Shown: piece after piece, positions 12,872-22,890 of the stretch | Layout: the number at the start of each line of letters is the position of its first letter | Position numbering within the stretch: the stretch's first letter is position 1 | NCBI RefSeq assembly: GCF_003076275.1 | Contig: NZ_CP029064.1 | Location: forward strand, 3,172,501-3,236,500 | Reading direction: 5' to 3' | Source of the DNA: Microbulbifer sp. A4B17 | Lineage (GTDB): Bacteria > Pseudomonadota > Gammaproteobacteria > Pseudomonadales > Cellvibrionaceae | DNA: 64,000 nucleotides | Made by a program: the position numbers and the translations under genes | The notes under the pieces: generated by a model | Told to the model about the DNA's origin: nothing | Database searches by the model: none | Seen by the model: only the letters and a program-made list of their open reading frames with translations

Positions 12872-13967
12872 TGATCACTCCAAGTCTTGAATACAATTCC
12901 TAATGCCACAGGTAAAGGCACTTCAATTCAGCAAGCACCAACATCAACCTGTAATCTGGGCGCCAATTATCAAATATTTAAGTGGTAAGCGTAAAGTCCC
13001 TTGTTATAACGTGTCTACTCAGCCCGGTGCCTTAAGTGCATAAGCTGCAATGAACTATTGCCCTCAAATTAAAGGGGATTTTGAAAAAGTAATTCCAAAT
13101 AGACCCACGCTTTGGAACCTTGTCCGGGAACACCATTCAGCGCAACACCACTCAAATCAGACCTTTACGTCCAGGCCCGCACAGTAAGACTGGGTGATAT
13201 GTTAACGCTCTTTAAACTGACTTCACTTAGGGATTCTCCATTCCAATAAGCACATTCAATATTTTAATTATTGGTCCTTCACTGAAATGCAAATGAATAT
13301 GAAGTCGCTATTCTTCACACAGTATCAATAGTCTCCAAAAGTGTGCTTTGTATAAGTAAATATAATGTTATTATTCGGCTGCTAAGTTTTTACCAAAAGC
13401 GCTTTTGATTCATATCAACCCGTTGGGTTGTAGTCAACTAAAAACACAGCCAGATACCACTATTAAACTTTAATGAGAAAAAACTAATGCTGTAACACAG
13501 GCCTCCCTGAACACAAATTGAAATTGAGAGGCGCACGGTGTAATAGATCAGCAACAAGGCGCTCCCAAAAGAACAGAAGTGCTCCAGTAAACTACACAGG
13601 CCTATAGACAATCATCTATCACAGCTAAAGAAAAAAACTATAGCCATTCAAAGCCCTGACCAATATTACTAATGCCCAAAACATACTCACTGACACCACT
13701 TGGCAATAAAAGCGTACTATCTACATGTTTGGCAGACAAAACTGCTTCTAAATTCAAAATACCAGCACTCAAACCCGCCAGACTTTTTAAAATGAAGTTC
13801 CCACCAGCTGTAAAAACTTTATTATTCAACACTCTTCAGACCAATCATTGAATGACACGCTTAAATCTAGTTAAAAATACAAATTCCATGATAATCTTCC
13901 AATTCAAAGTGAGAAGAAACAGCCTTATATTTCATAGGGTTAAGTCTAGAATGGAGGATACTCGCCG
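12872..13967. other. 1.1-kb intergenic region, no convincing gene
   Basis: AT-rich DNA between cysC and nhaA. It holds a perfect 14-base palindrome, CAAAAGCGCTTTTG (13394-13407), and nine bases on a short hairpin CAACCC-GTT-GGGTTG (13416-13430). Either could be an operator or RNA hairpin. A 64-codon minus-strand ORF (13638-13832) has a plausible composition but no recognisable domain and no good ribosome site. I do not call it a gene. Confidence 0.5.
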
Positions 13968-15398
13968 ATGAGCCAAGGGGTTTTAAATAGGTTTAAAATT
14001 CGCAAGGGAAAAATTTTTGAAGCCCCTCTAGAAGAGGCATTTGGTCGCCTGGTCACCCCTTTTGAGGAATTTATTCATCGACAAAGCAGCAGCGGTATTT
14101 TATTGATGCTGTCTGCGCTTATAGCTCTCATTGTGGCCAACTCCCCCCTGCAAGAGGCCTATAAACATCTACTTCATATGCCTATTGCAATCAGTGCAGG
14201 AGACTGGGCCCTTTCCCTCTCTCTCCATCACTGGATCAATGACGGCCTAATGGCGATCTTTTTCTTTCTCGTAGGTTTGGAGCTAAAGCGAGAGTTTCTC
14301 GTAGGAGAACTCTCAGATCTTCGCCAAGCAGTACTACCCGTGATGGCTGCTATCGGCGGTATGGTAGTGCCAGCTCTATTTTACATCTCTCTTAATTCTG
14401 GTACCGAAGGTGCTCCGGGCTGGGGTATCCCAATGGCAACAGATATTGCCTTTGCTGTGGGATGTATTGCGCTGCTAGGTAATCGAGTACCACGTGCAGT
14501 AGTAACCTTCCTGGTTGCACTAGCCATTGTGGATGATTTAGGTGCAATTCTTGTTATTGCAATCTGGTACACCGAGCAAGTAAATATGACTGCACTCATC
14601 GTATCAGGCGGCTTGGTTGTGGTATTGGGCCTGCTAAATGCCGCAGGTATTCGTCGCTCCGCAGCCTACGTCTTCGTTGGTGGGCTCTTGTGGTATGGAC
14701 TCTATTCCGCCGGTGTTCACGCTACGCTTGCAGGCGTCATTACCGCTATGGCCCTACCAGCCAAACCCAAATACGACCCCGTAGCATTTAGCACCTTCGT
14801 AAAAGATATTATTCGCAGCTTCGACCGCTGCTTCCGCCCGGGTGACAAGATTATCGCTAATGACGCCCTCCGAGCCCGCGTTATGGGCCTGGGGAATGGT
14901 GTAAATCTTGCCCAATCTCCACTCCAGCGCATGGAGACACGGCTACATATTCCTGTAGGCTTTGTAGTAATCCCAATCTTTGCTCTGGCTAATGCGGGCA
15001 TCCCTGTCGACAGCTTCAGTAGCTCTGAGGCCATACTTAACCCGGTAACCCTTGGAGTTATTTTCGGCCTGGTAGTTGGAAAATTATTAGGAATTGTAGG
15101 GGCTACATGGATAGGTTGGAAATTGGGTTGGGGCCAGTTGCCAAAATCGGCAAATTTCCAGCACATTATCGGTGTTGCACTACTCGCCGGTATTGGCTTC
15201 ACCATGTCCATTTTCATTGCTGAACTAGCATTCAGCTCACAAAATGAACTGCTTATCCAAGCGAAAGCAGGTATCTTACTTGCATCAGTCATTGCAGGAA
15301 CTGCAGGTTTCCTTGTACTGCGTAGCGCTCCAGTTTCAGAGGAGGTCAGCGCAGATAGCAAAGATTCAGAATATCCAAAACAAGCTATTTCCAGCTAA
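13968..15398 (+). CDS. nhaA: Na+/H+ antiporter NhaA
   Basis: This 476-residue inner-membrane antiporter exchanges one Na+ for two H+, fitting a marine host that must expel sodium. ATDIAF (157-162) and the essential Asp pair DD at 189-190 in VDDLGAIL are present, as is GVHATLAGVI later on. It is about 90 residues longer than E. coli NhaA: roughly 45 residues precede the first membrane segment and a charged tail follows the last. TGGAGGA at 13952-13958 supports the start. It is a single gene closed by a strong hairpin. Confidence 0.96.
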   Translation: MSQGVLNRFKIRKGKIFEAPLEEAFGRLVTPFEEFIHRQSSSGILLMLSALIALIVANSPLQEAYKHLLHMPIAISAGDWALSLSLHHWINDGLMAIFFFLVGLELKREFLVGELSDLRQAVLPVMAAIGGMVVPALFYISLNSGTEGAPGWGIPMATDIAFAVGCIALLGNRVPRAVVTFLVALAIVDDLGAILVIAIWYTEQVNMTALIVSGGLVVVLGLLNAAGIRRSAAYVFVGGLLWYGLYSAGVHATLAGVITAMALPAKPKYDPVAFSTFVKDIIRSFDRCFRPGDKIIANDALRARVMGLGNGVNLAQSPLQRMETRLHIPVGFVVIPIFALANAGIPVDSFSSSEAILNPVTLGVIFGLVVGKLLGIVGATWIGWKLGWGQLPKSANFQHIIGVALLAGIGFTMSIFIAELAFSSQNELLIQAKAGILLASVIAGTAGFLVLRSAPVSEEVSADSKDSEYPKQAISS

Positions 15399-15413
15399 TT
15401 TGAAGCCATAAAA

Positions 15414-15446
15414 AAGGAAGAGCAGCTCACAGTTGCTCTTCCTTCT
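15414..15446. terminator. Bidirectional terminator between nhaA and a usp gene
   Basis: An 11-bp perfect stem (15414-15424 with 15434-15444; AAGGAAGAGCA core) is preceded by an A-run and followed by TCTCC. It lies between the convergent ends of nhaA and the universal stress gene and can serve both. Confidence 0.75.
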
Positions 15447-15496
15447 CCCAATATATTCAATTTGTTCAGACTAAAAGATCTATAGGGACCTATAAG

Positions 15497-15892
15497 CTAA
15501 ACTCTTACCAAAGTTACATCACAGTGAGCATAATTCACAATGCTGTTCGCTGTAGAACCAATAAGGGAACTCAACCCTTTTTTTGAATGTGTTCCCAATA
15601 CTATTAAATCCACTTTTCTTTTTTCAGCTTCCTTACAAATAACCTCATACGGCTTACCGACTTTGAGGGCTCGATACCTTTTAGTAATACCAAAGTCTTC
15701 GGTAATCTCCTCAAACTTCGGAATTGCACTCTCCTTAAGCTCTTTTTGATAATCCTTGGGCAAGAAACTATAAGGCAAAACATTTAAAACTATGAGTTTA
15801 CTATCAAATTTCTTAGATAGCTCTACCGCCTTAGACAGTACTAATCTGCCCTCCTGAGATGCTTCTATAGCACATAAGATAGTCTTGTACAT
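15497..15892 (-). CDS. Universal stress protein, UspA family
   Basis: The 131-residue product starts YKTILCAIEAS and has the family's ATP-binding end GTHSKKGLSSLIGSTANSIV (Gx2Gx9GS/T-type), so it is probably an ATP-binding Usp. The start used is ATG 15892, which has AAGGGGG seven bases upstream; an upstream ATG would add six residues with no better site. Usp proteins are cytosolic and induced by starvation or stress, but the target here is unknown. It is monocistronic. Confidence 0.9.
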   Translation of the reverse strand: MYKTILCAIEASQEGRLVLSKAVELSKKFDSKLIVLNVLPYSFLPKDYQKELKESAIPKFEEITEDFGITKRYRALKVGKPYEVICKEAEKRKVDLIVLGTHSKKGLSSLIGSTANSIVNYAHCDVTLVRV

Positions 15893-16103
15893 ATATCCCC
15901 CTTGCAACACACTTACTAGAAATTTAAATATTGACTTAGAACCAAAAAATTCCTAACGTAACTTTAACTAATAGTTTTACCATCTTATTAAAGAGTTCGA
16001 AAGTGTTAACTATTAAAATCCTGCTAAAGGAGTCTCACTTTATCAAATTTAAGCTCTAAGCCTATGGTACACTTTATAAAAATTCTAATAGATAACATTC
16101 AAG

Positions 16104-16131
16104 TAAAAAAGACCAGCGATCAACTGGTCTC
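16104..16131 (-). terminator. Terminator downstream of the GDPD gene
   Basis: A seven-base stem AGACCAG/CTGGTCT with a seven-base loop. On the minus strand it is followed by a run of six T. It lies about 100 bases beyond the GDPD stop; the rest of the 320-base gap up to the usp gene shows nothing else. Confidence 0.65.
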
Positions 16132-16229
16132 GAAGATCCACACTTAACTATATACTTAGAAAATCCGCCCTTACCACACTAACCTTTGTATAGTTATAAC
16201 ATCCTATTTAACTATTAGCTTTTCAGGAA

Positions 16230-17060
16230 CTAGCGTTCTCCAACCTCCTCAAGCGCCTGATAAATTCGACCAGGATAGTCGCCAATAATACCGTCCACAC
16301 CCAATGATATACTGCGCTTAATATCATCCATATCATTGACCGTCCAAAGATCTACCGCTACACCTTTACTTTGGAAGAAGCGGACATAAGGCTTTGTAGT
16401 AATACTGTATGGTAATTGGGCAACGTCAAAGTCAGGGTTGAAGGCCCAACCAAAACCAGAGCTCCAGGCAAGACTAGCTTCTACAAGTTCGCCGATAGTT
16501 GCACTGGTTCTTACTTTGCCTTGACTAATATCACGAAAATGATTCATGGCCCTATTGTGCTGACTCGCAACAGTAACTTGCTGCTCCATTCGATAATCTA
16601 CGATCACCTGCCAAAGGGTTTCTGAAAGTAATTTATCATTAGGCTTAATCTCTATATTAAACAGAGCATTAGGATAGCGTTCAAATAATTCGTTTAGAGT
16701 CAGCAATGCAAGCCCTTGATTGCGATAGGGGTAAGTTTCACCGTTATCAAGGGTAAATACATATCCTGCATCCATGGTTTTTATTTCACCAATGGTCAAA
16801 TCTTCAATTTTATCTGATATACCTACATTATCCTTTAAATCTGCATCGTGATTAATAATAATAAAATGATCTTTCGAAAGATGAATATCCAGTTCCAAAA
16901 TATCCGCGCCCTGGTCCAATGCCATATCGAAAGCCAGTGAAGTCCCTTGAGGATATTCACCTGAAGCACCTCTATGAGCGAGGATATCTATAGCCCAGAC
17001 CTGATCACCAACAACCATCGAGAAAAGACAAAATGTAATAACCTTAATTATTTTCTTCAT
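16230..17060 (-). CDS. Exported glycerophosphodiester phosphodiesterase
   Basis: The 276-residue product has an N-terminal signal peptide (about 1-23, ending VWA before IDIL) and a GDPD TIM barrel. The visible blocks are AHRGASGEYPQGTSLAF, ELDIHLSKDHFIIINHD (metal ligands Glu and Asp; His general acid), NIEIKP, and VDLWTVND with GVDGIIGDYP at the end. It should release glycerol-3-phosphate from deacylated phospholipids in the periplasm. The usual PENT motif reads PQGT, a variant also seen in other family members. AAAGGAAA lies before the ATG. It has no operon partner. Confidence 0.92.
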   Translation of the reverse strand: MKKIIKVITFCLFSMVVGDQVWAIDILAHRGASGEYPQGTSLAFDMALDQGADILELDIHLSKDHFIIINHDADLKDNVGISDKIEDLTIGEIKTMDAGYVFTLDNGETYPYRNQGLALLTLNELFERYPNALFNIEIKPNDKLLSETLWQVIVDYRMEQQVTVASQHNRAMNHFRDISQGKVRTSATIGELVEASLAWSSGFGWAFNPDFDVAQLPYSITTKPYVRFFQSKGVAVDLWTVNDMDDIKRSISLGVDGIIGDYPGRIYQALEEVGER

Positions 17061-17786
17061 TTTAAAATTTCCTTTGCTAATAATATATAACCGAATACTT
17101 AAATACCTCTAAAACATCAATCAAACCCGATCCCTCAGAAATTACATGCATCAATACTTTTGTGAGTTAGAAATCACAACTTTCTCTTCTGGCGTTTAAG
17201 GTAACATCCACAGGTTATAAATTTCTCGAAACGTATATTTCACTATTTTGAGCAAAACTGAAATTATTCATATTATTTTTATTTAAAAAATATATGAATA
17301 TAGAATCTATCAACCCACTTCCACCCCCAATTGAAGAGAAATTAAATTCGTGATTTATTTAACCAGGCTCAAATCGACATCTAACTCTAACGTCCCGCAC
17401 TAAAACAGTGCAATATCGAGCAAGCGCAATATCAGTACAAATACACAAATTTAGTCAATATCGTCTTCAAATTCATTTATTAGACCGGTCGTACGGGCTC
17501 GTGAAACCATGTAGCAAATTTTAAATTAAGCCAAAATACAACTGCAAAGAAAATCGCGCCATTAGCTTTACTTTAGGACAAAATACTGAAACTAAATTCA
17601 TCTCTGTTAAGGTTCTGTACATGAAAGCTGGAGTTAAATTAAAACGTATAATCAGGGTTCGAGAAATAGTAAAAAGATGATCTACATCTCAGCTCAGATT
17701 ACAGCTTAAACCGCGTTTCGGCGCATTTGGTCAGCAGTTGCCACTTAGGCTGCCTGTACGGAGCTCAGTTAAAATTGGAGAATCCC
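17061..17786. other. 0.7-kb AT-rich intergenic region
   Basis: Spacer between divergent genes. I see no ORF with coding character, no RNA gene and no strong hairpin. It must contain the promoters of the GDPD gene (leftward) and of the small gene at 17787 (rightward), but no clear -10/-35 pair stands out. Confidence 0.4.
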
Positions 17787-18029
17787 ATGGAAAGATTCGC
17801 AATATTTTCCGGCACTTATAACCTGCTAATGGGTGGAGTAAAAGACTTTAAGCAATCTTTTTATACACAGGAGGAAGCATTAAAGGAGGCAAAGAGGATT
17901 GCTAAAAGAGAGTTATTCATCCACTGGGTGCAGATCTTCGACAAAAAGACAGACAAAGCAAAAATATATCGTATTGTTGGTAAAGAACTGGTTGAAGATA
18001 GCACCAACCCCTGTAAAGTTAGACTATAA
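17787..18029 (+). CDS. Small hypothetical protein
   Basis: An 80-residue protein starting MERFAIFSGTYNLLMGGVKD, with TTGGAG at 17775-17780 in front of the ATG. An in-frame ATG 60 bases upstream has no ribosome site. It is a basic, soluble alpha/beta-looking protein with no signal peptide or known motif. The pattern YTQEEALKEAKRIAK then WVQIFDK suggests a small fold with one amphipathic helix and strands. A good terminator follows. The function is unknown. Confidence 0.6.
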   Translation: MERFAIFSGTYNLLMGGVKDFKQSFYTQEEALKEAKRIAKRELFIHWVQIFDKKTDKAKIYRIVGKELVEDSTNPCKVRL

Positions 18030-18083
18030 AAAGTAATGACTGGAACAACATCATTACTCCTCTAACAAATTCACCAGCCACCT

Positions 18084-18107
18084 AGCCCGCATAATGCGGG
18101 CTATTTT
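18084..18107 (+). terminator. Terminator of the small hypothetical gene
   Basis: A seven-base perfect stem AGCCCGC/GCGGGCT (18084-18090 and 18096-18102) with a five-base loop, followed by ATTTT. It lies about 55 bases after the stop at 18029. Confidence 0.7.
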
Positions 18108-18660
18108 CGGTGATACTACTTAGACTCACCCCCCTGATTTAGATAAGAAAGTAGTGGCAGGCAACATGCTAATTAAAATGAGAGTAGCTTTCCTCATTAA
18201 AAACTAATTAGCACAAGAGCCCAGGAGCAGCTTCAATATAGCAGTTGAGCTTTCCGATCAGTTCCAAATCATTATATACAAACTATTATCGACACATATA
18301 ACTTTCAACTTATCGACTCCCGCGCGACATACGAATGGACTAGCATCCAACAACATAATTGTCAGCATAAATTCAAGATAAAGAAAAAGGATTCACTTTA
18401 AAAAAGGAAAATTATTATTGAATCCGAAAAATAGCTAGAGCTCAAATATCAAGATAGTAGATTAAAAAATAATTCAATTCTAAAACTTCTTTCTAGAAAC
18501 AGATCCTGAAGCCTAAAAAATATACTCAAAAATAAAACCCAATGAAATAACAACTATCCTTAAAATCAAGCATATAATACTATATTGATATAGTAACCAA
18601 GACTAAAAACTTCAAACCTGCCCAATTAAAGATATGTAATATGGATGTTAAACAACCTGA
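18108..18660. other. 0.55-kb AT-rich spacer
   Basis: Very AT-rich sequence between two convergent genes, rich in short A-runs. No ORF, RNA gene or repeat can be supported. Confidence 0.4.
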
Positions 18661-18664
18661 CATG

Positions 18665-18688
18665 AAAAAGCCTGCATTCGCAGGCTTC
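18665..18688 (-). terminator. Terminator of the multicopper oxidase gene
   Basis: An eight-base perfect stem AAGCCTGC/GCAGGCTT with loop ATTC. On the minus strand it continues into T-rich sequence. It lies about 40 bases beyond the oxidase stop. Confidence 0.75.
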
Positions 18689-18725
18689 TGGGTCATTCAG
18701 AATATACTCAAACTTCAAATATATA

Positions 18726-20126
18726 TTAAGGTTCAACAACAGCAAACTGTCCCATCATTCCTTGATCTTCGTGAAGCAAAATATGACAGTGATACATATA
18801 TGGAACATCTGGATCAGCAAAATCATCAAACTGGGTAATAAAGCGAACAGTTTCTCCAGCATCCACTAACACTGTATCTTTTTTACCTGCATGATGAATC
18901 TCTGGAGCAGCCCCATTCCTATCAAGAATAAAAAACTGCACATCATGTATATGAAATGGGTGTGCAATATTTGTTGTATTTTCAATTTCCCAGATTTCTA
19001 TATCCCCAAGCGACACTACTTGATCGATTCTTGCATGATCAAACAACTGATTGTCAAGGGTAAATGGTTGCCCTCGCCTACCTCCCGTCATTTGGATAGT
19101 GCGAGTCACTGCTGTATCTGCTTCAGAGAGTCGCTCTAGGACTAAAATTGATGATGGTAAATCAGTAACTGCATCCGCGGTTGGAGCTACACCCCTGAAT
19201 TCCAGCATAGAAAAGTTTACTGCATCCAGCGGCGTCCCCCCTCCAGGGGTTACTCTACCGCCGGATATTGTCGGACTTAATTCAGATGCATAGCTAACTA
19301 GCTCTACTGTTGTGCCTTGTAAGCTATTGAAGTCAACAACGACATCAGCCCGTTCTCCTGGAGCCAGCACAATTCTCTTAATAGAGACCGGTGATTCCAA
19401 CAGCCCGCCATCGGCACCTATAGCAAAAAAACTTCGATCATCACTAAAGCCAATATTGTAGGCACGCTCGTTAGAGCCATTTAAAATTCTGAGGCGTACC
19501 ATCTGTGCTGGAACTTCTAAAAAGGGGTCCAAGGTACCATTAATAAGCATCGTGTCACCAAATGGTGAAAGCAGAAATTGCCCATCAGTATCAAAGCTGC
19601 GATCTTGAAGGATTATAGGAAATTCATCGACACCATAAGTTTGAGGAAAGCCAGCGGTAACTTCTGTATCATCCCGCACCAGGATCATGCCTGCCAATCC
19701 CATGTTAACTTGCTCCATGGTATTCTCATGCAAATGTGGGTGATACCACATAGTCGCCGCCGTATCTAAAACAGGGAAATTTATTGACCAGGTTTCTCCT
19801 GCATTGATAATTGAATGAGGACCGCCATCATTTGTTGGCGCCACATGCATACCATGCCAGTGTGTAGTAGTATCTGTACCAAGGTTATTTTTTACATCAA
19901 TAGAAATTACGTCGCCCGAGTTAAAAATTAGAGTCGGCCCCAAATATGCTCCATTATAACCGGCTGTAGCTGTAGTTATGCCAGGCGAAAATTCTTTAGA
20001 GGATGCCTCCATCGACAGATCAAATGTTGTTCCTGTTAATACAGGTGGTATAGTCAGCGCGGTTTGTGCGCTCAGCGATAGAGAAAACAACGAACTGAAA
20101 ATAGATACTAGAAATACGCGTTTCAT
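18726..20126 (-). CDS. Periplasmic multicopper oxidase
   Basis: A 466-residue laccase-like protein with a signal peptide (about 1-20, ending LSA before QTA) and three cupredoxin domains. All four copper-binding blocks are present: HWHG (89-92), WYHPHLH (127-133), HPFHIH (389-394) and HCHILLHEDQGMM (446-458, which includes the type-1 ligands and an axial Met). The layout resembles CueO, bilirubin oxidase and SufI-like enzymes. CueO's Met-rich insert is not seen, so copper tolerance is less certain than a general phenol, metal or pigment oxidase role. It is transcribed alone. Confidence 0.93.
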   Translation of the reverse strand: MKRVFLVSIFSSLFSLSLSAQTALTIPPVLTGTTFDLSMEASSKEFSPGITTATAGYNGAYLGPTLIFNSGDVISIDVKNNLGTDTTTHWHGMHVAPTNDGGPHSIINAGETWSINFPVLDTAATMWYHPHLHENTMEQVNMGLAGMILVRDDTEVTAGFPQTYGVDEFPIILQDRSFDTDGQFLLSPFGDTMLINGTLDPFLEVPAQMVRLRILNGSNERAYNIGFSDDRSFFAIGADGGLLESPVSIKRIVLAPGERADVVVDFNSLQGTTVELVSYASELSPTISGGRVTPGGGTPLDAVNFSMLEFRGVAPTADAVTDLPSSILVLERLSEADTAVTRTIQMTGGRRGQPFTLDNQLFDHARIDQVVSLGDIEIWEIENTTNIAHPFHIHDVQFFILDRNGAAPEIHHAGKKDTVLVDAGETVRFITQFDDFADPDVPYMYHCHILLHEDQGMMGQFAVVEP

Positions 20127-20785
20127 ATTATTAACTCTCCCAAATTATTAACAGTGACTGAATGCAGATACACTTCTATATCAAATCGGCATCGGTACTT
20201 TTACTATTTATGTAGTAAGGCGATCAGACATACCATCCAGACACATCCGTAGATATCTGTACCGTATCATTAATTGAAATTAAGCCTTATAATAAGCCAT
20301 TTTTGATTACTTAAAAGCTTTAAGCATCAACTCTCCATTTGCAATGAAAACTGATTATCAGATAGCAGAGCGTCTGCCGCTATTTAACTTAGCAACTGTG
20401 ACTGAAAGGAACTGAACTTTTAACAGTTTTTAACATTTATTAACAATTTCAAAATAGAAACATTTAACCAAGACTAAAAAACCAGCTCTTCGATCAGTAT
20501 TCTTAGTGGATTTTTTTCATATATTCCAATTTTCTTCGATCATTTCACCCTTATATTCTCGAACTTAAAACGGATAAGGTTCAATCGTTGCCCTCTTATA
20601 AGACAGAAACTACAACAGTGAAAGTAGAACTACCCTATTAGATACTGAAAAGACTATACCCTTGAAGTATTAATCCTGGCTAATTACTAGCGATAATCGT
20701 AAAACAATCCTAATTCGGTTAATCTAATGTTCAACACTTTATCAGAGTGTATCTAAGATCAAAACCATCTATCAATACGGCTCAT
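20127..20785. other. 0.66-kb intergenic region
   Basis: AT-rich DNA between two minus-strand genes. It includes the presumed promoter region of the oxidase. No ORF, RNA gene or strong repeat is visible. Confidence 0.4.
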
Positions 20786-21568
20786 TCACTCACATACGTT
20801 TGCACTCTCTGGAACACCGTACTGCTCCAATAGCTTGACATATTCCCCCTTGGAGCAAAGTAGCGCTAAACCTTTATTAAAGTCGTCTCTAGGCTTTTTA
20901 TCCTTAAATGCCATTTTAAACTTTGTAACAGGGAAAAATATCTTATGAAACTCTACTTTATCCATTGAATGCCCCTCTATAATGGAAAAGTTCATAAAAA
21001 TACTTTTATCTGCGATGATTACCGAATTAGGATTTCTCCAAAAGTCTAGAACTTGATCATGTGAATTCTGTGCTTCAATATAATTTTTCCTGCCAGGTGC
21101 TCCTGGAGAGAAAAGACGCTCGAATTCTGGACCCAGTGTAAGATGTGCACCACTCCAAACAATAAGATTATGTCCAACAAGGTCGTCAATACTATTTATT
21201 TTATAACCCTTATTTTTATGACTCATCGCATAATTTACAAAACCAATGTAATATTTAGAGTAATAATATTTCTCCGGCTCATCATGCTTAATAGCGTTAG
21301 CTTCAGCATTTGCGAGCCCCCTCATAATAGCCTTAGGAATATCCCCCCAACTCATCTGCAAAAACTTTATTGAATATTCAGGGAGAGATTTCAATATTAC
21401 ATCCACCTCAAGCCCGCTTTCGGCATTACTTCCAACATAAGGTGGCGCATCTTCCTCTATTGCAACTATTAACTCCAGCGGGCTAGACGGCTTCTCAGCA
21501 AATGAAAATAACGTATGGCTAAATAGGAGTGGGAGCAGAAATAGCTGCACTAAGCTTTTGTTTTGCAT
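20786..21568 (-). CDS. Periplasmic solute-binding protein, SBP family 3-like
   Basis: A 260-residue protein from the ATG at 21568; a TTG 15 bases upstream is the only longer option. Residues 1-25 form a signal peptide (LFLLPLLFSHTLFSFA). The body has the family 3 pattern: LIVAIEEDAPPYVG, GLEVDVILKSLP, MRGLANAEANAIK, INSIDDLVGHNLIVWSG, and the end KGLALLCSKGEYVKLLEQYGVP. Lone proteins of this kind in marine gammaproteobacteria are often not tied to an ABC transporter, and no permease or ATPase is nearby. The ligand (amino acid or similar) is unknown. Confidence 0.78.
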   Translation of the reverse strand: MQNKSLVQLFLLPLLFSHTLFSFAEKPSSPLELIVAIEEDAPPYVGSNAESGLEVDVILKSLPEYSIKFLQMSWGDIPKAIMRGLANAEANAIKHDEPEKYYYSKYYIGFVNYAMSHKNKGYKINSIDDLVGHNLIVWSGAHLTLGPEFERLFSPGAPGRKNYIEAQNSHDQVLDFWRNPNSVIIADKSIFMNFSIIEGHSMDKVEFHKIFFPVTKFKMAFKDKKPRDDFNKGLALLCSKGEYVKLLEQYGVPESANVCE

Positions 21569-22890
21569 AACTATACTCAGCAATGATACGAAAACGTGTA
21601 AATATCTAAATAGTAGATTAGGTCATGATATCGGGCCTTATACAGTTATGGGCTAGGCACTAGCACTAAACTCGACCATGATAATAACTTACGTGACAGC
21701 AAGTCGAACTTACTAATCAAATTATAAAGAAATCCCAGGCTTTTAGGTGACAAATCAAATGTCTATCTAGTGGAAACTTATGTCATTCACTTATACAGAC
21801 AAAACTTAATTATCTTGAGAGCCCATTTGAACTTAATTATACGTTGTCAAATAGCAAGAGTCTGGCTCAACTGGGGCTCTTATGTTATAGCGCATTACTA
21901 GTAAATATGATGGTGCTGCGCTCTCTCATAGCTACATAACATTCTTCGGCCATGCACTGATCACCTTTATTTCTTTATGGGCGAATATTTACTAGCTTTG
22001 AAAAGAACCTAACTGAGTAATATTTTTTTCAGATATATTTCTATATGTATCTCCACTCATACCTGGATGCCTTCAACTTTTACTTCAGGATCATTCTTTA
22101 ACCTTAATTGACACCATATCAACTGAACCATGTAACTCTTTGGAAGGGTCAAGGCTTAATGTACCAGCTTCCCATGAATACAAACTACCATCATCACTAC
22201 GAGTGATATTTAGATCTATAAACTTGTACCATAGTTATGGCCTCATTGGTCTACTCAGTTAAGAACTTGAGGTTTCAATGTAATAATGGGCGCTATAAGC
22301 CTGACGGGATTCTACCAGGCTGGACAGATCCAACTCAGCACTTACATCATCGCGATACTTAAAAATCTCATCCAATGTCAGATCCATATATGGCTGACAC
22401 CTCCTATTCAACATTTATTAATAAATAACCAAAAATTTTATCGGGGAAAGTAGCGAAAATGAGAAACCATTAAATTCAAGATTTCATTTAGCAGAACGCC
22501 TGCGCATGAAAATAAGTCGGATTATGATCCTTTCCTAGAAATTTTTAGCATAAAAAATCACAATCGAGACTTTAGGCCAATCTACCTGACTACCAAAGAT
22601 AGCTCTATCGCTTGAACCTTAGAGATAGGCAATCAAGCCACACTCTCCCGGATAAATTCTAAATCAAATATATCAAACCTTAGGCACAGTACTACTATAG
22701 CGAGTACTTCTTAATAATTGTTGATAAAAATGGAGGCAGATTAGAATACCTCACCGCTGATACAGATATTTTTTATGGGTACCGTAGTTTATCTATTCCT
22801 ATAGCGTATAGAGGCCGATAAACATCAATAGCAACTGAAAAAAGGACAGCTGGAGCACGAAAGCGCCCCAGCCTGCCAGCAGCCTAAAAC
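21569..22890. other. 1.3-kb region with gene remnants
   Basis: Apart from the broken gene at 22091-22387 (listed separately), the segment holds one coding-like stretch on the plus strand. A frame of about 44 codons from about 22693 to the TAA near 22820 reads ...FLIIVDKNGGRLEYL... with no start codon. It looks like the end of a lost gene. No other gene can be supported. Confidence 0.35.
22091..22387 (-). pseudogene. Small gene with two in-frame stops
   Basis: From ATG 22387 the frame reads MDLTLDEIFKYRDDVSAEL and on to TAA at 22259-22261. After a second TAA a few codons later it runs on in the same frame with coding-like sequence (LWYKFIDLNITRSDDGSLY) to TGA 22091-22093. The whole is 99 codons. 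Amino-acid composition on both sides of the stops looks like real protein. I do not recognise the family. It is either a decayed gene or two adjacent tiny genes; decay is more likely given the remnants around it. Confidence 0.4.

Noticed and set aside
14717..15361. Minus-strand ORF of 214 codons opposite nhaA
   Set aside because: Low-complexity Ser/Ala/Pro/Met composition and full overlap with the strongly conserved nhaA.
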